A DNA stretch of 64,000 nt from the NCBI GenBank assembly GCA_017590115.1, contig JAGGNK010006593.1, forward strand, positions 615,142-679,141, given 5' to 3'. Within the stretch, counting starts at the first letter, position 1. Each line of letters opens with the position of its first letter. This DNA is from Montifringilla adamsi. Its lineage: Eukaryota > Chordata > Aves > Passeriformes > Passeridae. The position numbers and the translations under genes were made by a program. Shown piece after piece: positions 49,882-59,300 of the stretch. The notes beneath the pieces were generated by a model. It worked only from the letters and a program-made list of their open reading frames with translations, did no database searches and was not told the DNA's origin.

Positions 49882-50560
49882 TGTCTTGGTTTGAAAAGAC
49901 AGATGTCTGCTAAGGAAGGCAGGAGCCTCCCCTGAAATGCAAAATGTAAACCCCTCCTTCCAAATTGTTATAATTTTGAAATTAAGGGGCTCTCAGGCAA
50001 AGATATGGGAGCAGGAATAACAGTTCTTTATTAGGGAAGAAAATTTTTAAAATAAAATAAACAATACAGTAATACAAAACAACACTGACAGAGTCAGAAT
50101 ATGACCTGACACCCTGTTGGTCAAGGTGTTGGTAGCAGTTCAATTAAATGGTGGCTGCAGTCCTCCTCGGGTGACAGATGTAGCTCTGTTGAAGCAGTGA
50201 TCCTGTAGAAATGGTGTAGTTTTCCTTTGAAGATCCAATGGTGGTGTAGATGGGCCTGGTCATCCTCTAGGAATCCAGTGAGAAAGGGCTGCTCCTCTGG
50301 GAATCCAGTGGAAAGGCTGCATGTGGTCTTCCAGATCTCTGATTATATCCAGATAGGAATGTTTGGCTCCTCCCTCTGGCTGGAGCTTGTCACAATGGGA
50401 TGATGTAATTTTATCAGTCATGCTGTAGCACTCAATGCCCATTAACAGAAGATATCTCCCCATAGGGAGGATTGGTTGTGGAAGAGATAAAGAAACCTGC
50501 CCAATTAACAGAAGATAACTGCGCCACAGACAGGAATAGAATACACACACCCATTTCATA
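49882..50560 (-). mobile_element. nested solo-type LTR inside the ERV
   Basis: On the - strand the segment contains an AATAAAGAAC polyadenylation region and ends in the text complementary to TGTCTTGGTTTGAAAAGACA. This is a layout I associate with LTRs common in passerine genomes. It interrupts the region just downstream of the older element's integrase. The 5' boundary is not clear; the viral integrase text stops near 50,600. Confidence 0.5.
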
Positions 50561-50599
50561 CCTAAAACAGCTGAGGATCCACTTTGGGTCTGATCCTGT

Positions 50600-52688
50600 G
50601 GATCCCAAGTTATTAATGGGAAAGGGCCCATTATCCATGTGGTTTCAGGGTCCTTGATTAGCACAGTTGGCTTCTCTATGAGCTGAGCTCTGGTATTATT
50701 TGAGAAGTGCCTGATGATGGGGGGATTCGGCGCTGCAAATGAATTATTAAGAAAATTGATGACATAAAGAGCCTTGCACAATCTTTCAATGCTTGATAAG
50801 GTTTCAATCCTCCCACACTGCTGATCAAGGACCCACTTGATGGTACGGTGGACCCTCTCTACGATAGATTGTCCTGTTGGGGAGTGGGGTATGCCAGTGG
50901 TGTGCTTCACCCCCCACTGGCTAAAAACTGTTGGAATTTGTGGGAGGTGTAAGCAGGACCATTGTCAGTTTTCATAGCTTGAGGAATGCCCAAGGTTGAA
51001 ATGCGAGGAGGAAATGTTTGATTATATCTTTTAGCTTCTCTCCTGCATGAGCTGAGGTGAACACAGCCCCAAAGAATGTGTCGATGGACACGTGAATGTA
51101 TTTGAGTCTCCCGAAGGGAGCATAGTGGGTGACATCAGTCTGCCACAACTGCAGACTTTCAAGGCTGTGGGGGTTAACTCTGGCTCCCATAGAAGGCAGG
51201 TTAAAGTCTTGGCAATTGGGGCACAAGCCATCAATTGCCCTGGCTTGATCTTGTGAAATTTTAAACATTTGGATAAGGGCTGGAACATTCTGATGAAAAA
51301 ATTGATGGCTCAGCTTCACTTGGTTGAAAATATCAGGCAAAGTAGTTAGTACAGCCATGGCCAGAGCATCAGCCCTCTGATTAAACTCTGCAATTGGTCC
51401 TGGGAGGTCAGTGCATGATCTCACATGCATAATATGGTATGGTTGCTCTCGGTGGGAAAGTAGATAAACTAGTTTCAAGAGAAAGTTGTGTAAATTTGGA
51501 TTGGAGACCTCCTTTAACAAAGAATGCCCAGCTCTCACAGCTACCCCAGTGACATAGGCCGAATCTGTGACCAGATTTAGAGACTGCTTGAACTTCTCAA
51601 AGGCCCTGACAACATCTGCTAATTCTGTGATCTGTGGGGATCCCTGAACAATTCAGATATCAGACTCCCACTCCTAAGTGTCTGGGCTCTTCCAAGTCAT
51701 AACTGACTTGTGGGACCCACCTGAGCCATCGGTAAAAATTGTCAGTGCCTTCAGAGAAGTTCTGCTTTTTAATGATTCTGGAACCAGATGAAAGGTAGAA
51801 TTAAAAAATTTGTGCTTTGGGAAATGAGTTGAAATTTGACCTGGGTAGCTGTCAAGAGCAAATTGGAGGTTCTAGTTTGGAGCAAAGTATGCAGATCTTT
51901 TAATGTCAATAGTAGGTATATGCATGTGAAATCACACCCTGCCAAGGTCCGGAGGCATGCTCTGGCCTTTGTGATGAGCCAAGCCATCAGCTCTTGGGGT
52001 GTTGTAATGGTTTTGATTGGTTGGTGGGATCAGAACACCCACTCTATAATTAAAAGTTGGTCCTTCAAAGTGGGTCCCATTGAAAAATTAATCGATGGAA
52101 TTTGGGTGACTTACCCAAAACTGCAAAACAAAAAAGCAGGCTAGGGTCTGCATGATGGGCCTGTCTCATGGTCAATGCTTTGGATACCTTTTGCATTGGA
52201 TACTCTTGGCCTCTTGGCCTCCAGAGTGATGGCGCATGGGGAGTTGAGGTCCTTGCAGCCTCACAGAAGGTGAGCACCACAAAGTCCTCTGACGTGATCC
52301 CCAGCAATGGATGGACCCAGCTGATGCTCCTGCAGAGCTGGTGAAGCTCCCTCAGGGTCTTTGTGTTGTCTTTGATGGTGAGCTGCTAGGGTACAATGGT
52401 CCGCTCACCGATTCGGAGTCCAAGGTAGGTCCACAGGCAGTACACTGAATCTTTTCCGTTGCAATTTCAAATCCTGCCTCCTTGATGACATGGATGGTCT
52501 TTTTTGAGCACAATGTCTAAATATCTGTCTATCTAGATACAAATCAAAATGTTGTCCATGTAGTGGAGGACAATGGCATCTGGAAATTTTGTTCTGATAG
52601 GTGAGAGAATGTGGGTGACAAACCACTGGCACAAAAACAGAGAGTTCTTCATGTCTTGGGGGAGTACCCTCCAGTGGCTCATCCTGGG
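50600..52688 (-). pseudogene. ERV pol fragment (RT, RNase H, integrase), broken
   Basis: On the - strand, from high to low coordinate: a reverse transcriptase piece with an active-site variant YMDN in place of YMDD (around 52,555), the end of RNase H, then integrase. The integrase shows the HHCC zinc-binding region (51,180-51,310) and the catalytic-core start LWQTDVTHYAPFG (about 51,150), then a second frame (50,910 to 50,600) with core and C-terminal parts. The frame changes near 50,970 and stop codons interrupt RT. The 5' part of pol, gag and the 5' LTR are absent. The affinity is class II (alpha/beta-like). No functional protein is expected. Confidence 0.75.
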
Positions 52689-53066
52689 AGGTGCCATCTC
52701 TGCCACCCCTCTGAAGAAAGAGGGATTGGCACCCCTCTGGATGGAACTCCCTCATCCTCATGGATGCTGCTGGAGCCCAATGACCCTCAGGCTCTGTCTC
52801 CTGGCCTTTGCACACAGGAAAATGTAAAATTCCCTCCGACTGGGACCCCAAACTGCAGTTTAACCCAGAGAAGAACAACAGCTATGCTTTGAATGAAGTG
52901 GTGCAGCTCAGCTGTGAAGGGAAGATTCCTGGGAAGTTTGCACCATCTGTGCCACAGATCAGAGAGCTGCAGCGACCACCTTCAGTTTCTCCTTTTCTAT
53001 GCCATTGGGCTGGGTGATGAGCAAGGTTGTCTGACTGCAGCATCCTTGCATGGCTCGGGTGGGAAG
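52689..53066 (+). repeat. 378 bp duplicated unit with truncated CCP exon
   Basis: 52,689-52,958 is a near-identical copy (only about three mismatches seen) of 53,067-53,336. At ~52,958 the copy leaves the CCP exon and continues for ~105 bp with sequence identical to the intron at 56,374-56,476, then joins the second copy. The repeat period is exactly 378 bp. Confidence 0.85.
52818..52958 (+). pseudogene. truncated copy of RPTP CCP exon 1
   Basis: It has the same acceptor (TTTGCACACAG) and same first ~47 codons as the CCP exon at 53,196, but the exon is cut after VPQI, losing the third and fourth Cys and the donor site. If spliced in, the frame would read on into intron-derived text and stop near 53,017. 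I treat it as a dead exon. Confidence 0.8.
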
Positions 53067-53195
53067 AGGTGCCATCTCTGCCACCCCTCTGAAGAAAGAG
53101 AGATTGGCACCCCTCTGGATGGAACTCCCTCATCCTCATGGATGCTGCTGGAGCCCAATGACCCTCAGGCTCTGTCTCCTGGCCTTTGCACACAG

Positions 53196-53393
53196 GAAAA
53201 TGTAAAATTCCCTCCGACTGGGACCCCAAACTGCGGTTTTACCCAGAGAAGAACAACAGCTATGCTTTGAATGAAGTGGTGCAGCTCAGCTGTGAAGGGA
53301 AGATTCCTGGGAAGTTTGCACCATCTGTGCCACAGATTCAGTGCATTTCCAGAGGGGCCCAGATCCTGTGGAATGAGACTCCCACCTGCAAGG
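53196..53393 (+). CDS. RPTP CCP module 1 exon
   Basis: The acceptor is GCACACAG and the donor is CAAGG followed by GTAAGC. It is 198 nt, phase 1-1, encoding 66 residues with the four CCP cysteines (KC, LSC, IQC, PTC) and the conserved Trp before Cys4 (ILWNETPTC). Potential N-glycosylation sites occur at NNS and NET. This is the earliest intact exon of the gene I can place. Confidence 0.85.
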
Positions 53394-56300
53394 GTAAGCA
53401 CAGCCCTGCACCACCCTGACCCAGGGTCCTGAGCTGGTGGCAGACCCTCTGTGACCTGGTCATGCACATGACAGTGCAGGAATGGCAGACCCGGATGCCT
53501 TGGCTTTCCCCCGTGTCCTGGCACTGACAAGGCTCTTTTCATCTCAGCACCTTGCTCGTCCGTGGACGACCCTAGAGACGAGGACCCAGGGGGTCAAAGG
53601 CAGGAACAAGGGTCCCTGCACTGGGGGCTACTGTAAGCCCTGTGCCTTCCAACAATGACTGGGTGTATGGCCACGGTGGTGGGAGGGGATGGCTCTGTGT
53701 GAAGACTGGGAAGGAATTCAGTCCCTGCCCAGCCTTTTCCAAATGGAGCCTGAGTTGGGAAGCCCGCAAGACTGTAGTAGGCATGGATGGGACTGCTCCA
53801 TTGCTGATCTGCTGCCTGTTCTAGGCTGCAAGAGAGGGATCAGCAGCTGGGTGTGGTAACCAAAGGAGATGGGCCCTGTCCAAATCAGAGCAAGAGGTAT
53901 CCCAGCAGACCACTTCCCATCCTGCTTACATGAGCTCCTTCTCCTCTCCTCTGTGCAGAGAGATGCCAGCAGCCCCAGTGGGGCTCACAGCTCCAGTTTA
54001 GCCCAAACCAGAGATTTTACTGGGTCAGTGAAGAGGTGACACTGAGCTGCTTTGTGAACAACGCTCCTCCCCTCGCTACGATCAGATGTGCAAACTGGAA
54101 GAATTGGGAGGTGTTGGACATTTGGGGAACATGGCATAGGTTGGCACAGAATCTGAGCTGCACCAAGGGTAAGTTGGGAAGCAGTAGGTCTCCCTTGCTA
54201 TGTGCACTTCTCGCTGGACATCATGCTGTATCTGTGAGACAGCAGATAACCCTGGGCACTGCTCAGAGTCAGGTCCCAGTTGGGAGCAGTCTCCAAGATG
54301 GACAGGGTTAGAAGCCTTCAGTGTGAGACAGGTTTTCTCTATCCCTGCATCTCCCAGTCTATTCCTGAGTTGTGTGTCACAGCACAGGTCCTGCCCCTCA
54401 GTTTTCACATCTCTCCCAGTGTCCTGTATCACCTCCTTGCCCAGGCACATGCTTTTTTCTGCTCTTGGGGGTGCTTGGGTTTCCTCATGGTGATGAATGC
54501 TGACATTAACCACAGCTCATCATGGAAAAGCCTTGGTCCCTCTCCTGCCTGAGCATTCACTCGCTGAGAAGGACTCTCACACTTTCTCCCTGACAGCAAA
54601 ATGCCGAAAACCTCAGTGGGACGCAGGACTTCAGTTTTTGGAGAACAAGAATGAATACCCACAGAATAGAGAACTGACACTGTCCTGTCCTGAAGGCCTT
54701 GAGCCCTCCTTCCCCAAGGTCAAATGTACAAAGGAAATCCAGAGAATGAGTCCTGGAAAACCAGCCTATGTGGATGCCTGGTGGGGCAGGAGCAGCACAG
54801 GTACCTGGACACGCATTGAGGGGGATGTCCTGTGTATGGGTAAGTGAGGCTGCAGCAGCTCTCCCGTGTCTCCCCTCTGCCCTCACCCTCCCTGGGGCCA
54901 TGTTCCCTGTGCAAACTGCTGAAGAGGACAACCCAGCCAGGAGACAACAGACCAGGCAGAACCAGCTGGGCAAGCTGAAATCTCCTGCAGTGCTCCCTGA
55001 GTAGGCCAAGTCTGGGGCTCCCAGCCAGGTGCCCAGGCCAGGGGCAGGGTCTGGGGCTGCCACCCAGGTGCCCATGGAAGTTCTGTTCTCTTTGCTGTGC
55101 CTCCAGGTGCCACCCTGGAATGCACAGATCTGCTTGTTCCCCTGCTGACCCGTGGATAAGGGACCTGGGGGACATCTCCTGCACCTGCAGGGGTTGGAGC
55201 AGAGGGGAATGAAGGGAGCTCTGATGATGCAGGGCTGGCTCAGCCCTTGGCACTGGGACAGGAGGCTGTATGGGATGGATCTGGTGGCGGAGCAAGGCCA
55301 TCCATCAGGGAATGGAGGTGCAGAGCTGTCCCTGGCAGAGACAGAGCTGTGCTCAGTGGGGGCACGGCAGTACATGGCAGTGCTCAGGAGAAATGCACAG
55401 GGAGAGATAGGATGGGAATCTCCCTGCTTTCGGCTGTGGGAGGTGTATAGGAGTATCCACAGAGAGAAGTGGGTGGAAAGGAACAGGTTCATCAATGAGT
55501 GATTCTTCATATTTTATAAGCTCAAGGAAAAAGTCCTTCCCAACAAGGCTTGCCCTCAGGTCACATTCCAGCAGATGGATGTGTCACCTTCCCTCTCCCT
55601 TCATTGCCAGGAGGTTGCTGGGATTTCTCTCCCACCACTCACCCATATCGCATTTCATCATCTCCAGCCCATCTAACACCCACTTTCATCTCTGACAGAA
55701 ATGTGCCAAAGGCCCCAGTGGGACTCCAGACTCCAACTGGTACCAGACCAGGAGAACTATAAGAAGGATGACAAAGTGATGCTGAGCTGCCCTGAAGGTT
55801 TCCAGCCACCCTTCACTGAAATCCAGTGTCCAACTCATTTCCAGTATGATGATCATTATGGGACACGTGTGTACAAAGAATTTTGGCTTGGAAGAGACTC
55901 CAGTGGTGCCTGGGTCCCCATTCTCTCCAGTGTGGAGTGCATTGGTAAGGGAGGGATCAGGAGCAGGATAATCCGTTGCAGGGGGATATCCTGAGAACAT
56001 CTCTGAGGTGGGACAGCATGGGAAGGTCAGGGTTTTTCCTTGGGCCCTGCACTGTGAGGATGGAGGCTGTGGAAGCAGCTCCTGCTTCCAGGCCAGGAGG
56101 AAATGGCTCCTGTAGTGCTCTCCCATGGCCCCAAAGGATGGCTGCAGCCACACAGCTCAGAGGGTTTGGGGGAGGCAGGATCCCTTTGCTGCTCCCTCTG
56201 ACCTGTGAGGTAGCCCAGCTGCAGACACAGCACCCTGGCTTCCCACTGTTCTCCCCAAAAGTCCTGATGTTTGACTGAACAGGAGCAGTTGTGCCACTGC

Positions 56301-59300
56301 AGAAATTCACCTAATGGTTCGCGTTCAATTTCCTAGTGCACCATGACCCCAGACTCCTCCTGCTCCCCTTTCAGAGAGCTGCAGCGACCACCTTCAGTTT
56401 CTCCTTTTCTATGCCATTGGGCTGGGTGATGAGCAAGGTTGTCTGACTGCAGCATCCTTGCATGGCTCGGGTGGGAAGGGAATAAAGTGACCTTCTGGCA
56501 ATCTCTCCTTCACAGAAGTGCTCCAGGTTGACCCTGAGACCTTTGAGATTTCCAGCACCAGCATCCAACTGAAATGGACCTGCAGGTTCCCTGATGCCTG
56601 CCAGGGCATGAGGGCCATGTGCCGGCTGGCAATGCCTTCCTCCCCTCCCTGTGAGGCTGACCAGCAGATGGATGTGTCACCTTCCCTCTCCCTTCATTGC
56701 TTCAACGGGTTGCTGGGGATTTCTCTCCCACCACTCACCCATACTCACTTCATCATCTCATCATCTCCAGCCCATCTAACACCCACTTTCACCTCTGACA
56801 GAAATGTGCAAAAGGCCCCAGTGGGACTCCAGACTCCAGCTGGCACCAGAGCAGATGAATTATAAGAAGAATGAAGAAGTGATGCTGAGCTGCCCTGAAG
56901 GTTTCCAGCCATCCTTCACCCATGTCAAATGTTCGAGCGAAGTCCAGTCCTTCTCTGGTGGGAAACCTGTATACAGAGAGATCTGGACTGGAAGAAACTC
57001 CCGCGGTGCCTGGCTCCGCATTCGGTCCAGCGTGGAGTGCATTGGTAAGGGAGGGATCAGGAGCCCTCTGGGCTGCCTTCCTGAGCAGGGAAAGCAGGGT
57101 GTGGGGCACAGGAGGTTTTGGGCTCCATGCTGCCCAGGAAAATGGCAGGTGTCAAGTCCAGCCTGCAGGTCACCACTGCGGGTGTTGGTAATAAGGGTCT
57201 CCCTGAGGCCTTTTGGCAGGAGGATGTGCACAAAGGAAAAAAGCACGGGAGAGGGATTTGTCTTGGAGTTTGTGGCCAGCACATGCCACCACTGTTGGAG
57301 CAGGATCAGAGGGCTTTACTGCTGGTGTGGCTGGGCCACTTTACTGTTCCATGTGGGCTGGGCCCCTCCAGGTTCTGCAACATGGTGGGTGCAGGCATAG
57401 CACTCTCTTCTCACAGCTTAGGGCATTCATGTTCCCTCCAAGGAAGAAAAGAGTTGTTCCTGATGGACTGTAGAGATTCTGGGAAACACAGACACCTCTG
57501 TTTGGAATGAATTGGAAAAATTGCTTGAGCAGTAGTAATACAGTCATTCACCCACATTCCTTCCTGTTCAACTCCTCCTGCTCCCCTTTCAGAAAGCCAC
57601 AGTGACCACCTTCAGTCTGACTTTCCCTTCCACCGTGTTGGGTGATGAGCAAGGTTGTCTAACTGCAGCATCCTTGCATGGCTCGGGTGGGAAGGGAATA
57701 AAGTGACCTTCTGGCAATCTCTCCTTCACAGAAGTGCTCCAGGTTGACCCTGAGACCTTTGAGATTTCCAGCACCAGCATCCAACTGAAATGGACCTGCA
57801 GGTTCCCTGATGCCTGCCAGGGCATGAGGGCCATGTGCCGGCTGGCAATGCCTTCCTCCCCTCCCTGTGAGGCTGAGGAGGTGAATGGAGAGCAGATGTT
57901 ACATGGCCAGGAGGGAACACTCACCTGCTCCCCTTTGCAGCCCTTCACTGAGTACAGTGTCACCATCAACTTGCCCCCCAACACAACCCTGTTCTCATGG
58001 TTGTTCACGACTCAGGAAACAGGTACGTGCACAGAAATATCAGAGACAAGGAGCAGTCCAGAGCTGTGTCACAGGCTGGATAGATGTTCCCCTCACCTCT
58101 CAGCTCAGCCTGATCATTTGCTCCGTGCAGGGATGTGTCTGGGATCAGAGCTGCTTGGGTCCTGTGCAGCTGTGGGGAAGGAGCTGGGAGAGCCCTGAGC
58201 AGGGCACAGCCTGTTCTCATTGTCCCACTCCACACCACACTGTTGTGCTTCCCACTGCTACAGCCTTTGCAGGAGACAAACCCTTTGTAGGGAGTCCCTT
58301 TGCAGCCTGTCCCTTGGCCAGGAGCCGCTGCAGCCTCCTTTGGCCTCAGCTGCTGCTCATGGCCCTCCAACAGGCAGAGAAGTTCACCTGTGTCTGCTAC
58401 AGCTTCTCTGTTGGTGTCTCCTTGCTCCTGGTGCCCAAGCCTCTCCTCTGCATGTTCCCTTTTGCCAGCCTGGCAGCTTCCCTGGAAATGAGCTGGCCCA
58501 GCACAAGGGCTTCTGGCTCTCATTTGGAACAGAGCAAGATCCCCACACACTGAGTGATCCTCTCTCCCAGAAGAAACCTCAGCCAGGACAAAGGCGTACC
58601 CACTTGCACATACCCTTTGCCACTCTTGGGGCCATTGCCAGCAGGAGGCCAGGCTGTGGCACTCACCCCTGCCTCTGTTTGTTGCAGGGCAGACTGTGGG
58701 CCAGGCAGACCCTCACCTCCCGGCCTGGAGCTCTGTGCAGGCACATTGGGAAGTGTGAGCAAGGGGCAGCCATGAAGAAATACAGGAGGATTGAGAATCT
58801 CAGGGCTCCTCTTACAGAGTATGTCACCACAGTGCCTGTGATATTGCAAGGCCTCTCCTCACCGAGTCATGTCTATAGATGTCGGGGAGTTTAGAGCAGC
58901 CTCCCTCTTCCCTTCTCAGAGGCTCAGCCCTTTGCTCACAGAGGTTGCTGCTCACACATCCTCAGTGTTGGCTCCAAATTCCTCCTCTCCTCTCCTCCGT
59001 TTTGAGCTCCCCGCATGGGGCTGAGGTTCCTGCCCGTTGCTCTCCGCAGCCTTGCCCAGGCACAGGGGCAGGCACAGGGAAGGGCAGGCTGGCAGGGACG
59101 TTGCCTGCTGTGGACACCTTCCCAGCGGGCAGCCGGGAGCTGCTGCGTTCCAGCTGCTGCGTTCCTGTCCGCAGCTGAGCATCACGGCCAGGAACGCAGG
59201 GGACAGCAGCGTGCTGGAGACCGAGCGGCTGCGGCTCAATGGCTCCGTCACTGAGCACCGGCTGCTGGAGCACAGCCCCGGCAGCAGCTACGCCGTGACG

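Larger units (their letters stand above)
48326..52688 (-). mobile_element. truncated class II-like endogenous retrovirus
   Basis: The order on the - strand is partial pol, env remnant, polypurine tract and LTR, i.e. the 3' half of a provirus. It is cut at 52,688, exactly where receptor-phosphatase intron/CCP sequence begins. It lies antisense to the phosphatase gene and is disrupted by the nested LTR. Frameshifts, stops and missing gag show that it is an old, inactive copy. Confidence 0.65.
55567..57875 (+). repeat. tandem duplication of [CCP exon + FN3 exon] unit
   Basis: Unit A (about 55,567-56,659) and unit B (about 56,660-57,875) each contain the same intron lead-in, a CCP exon, and an FN3 exon start. 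Unit A's FN3 exon is truncated by the start of unit B. Similarity is uneven: CCP exons differ at many positions, while the FN3 parts are identical. Confidence 0.8.

Noticed and set aside
52405..52878. 157-codon open frame on the - strand spanning the ERV/gene junction
   Set aside because: It reads the viral part out of its true frame and runs into antisense CCP sequence. It is a chance chimera, not a gene.
54557..55510. 317-codon open frame on the - strand
   Set aside because: It is antisense to CCP exon 3 and its introns. It shows no recognisable domain, while the + strand carries a clean splice-bounded CCP exon.
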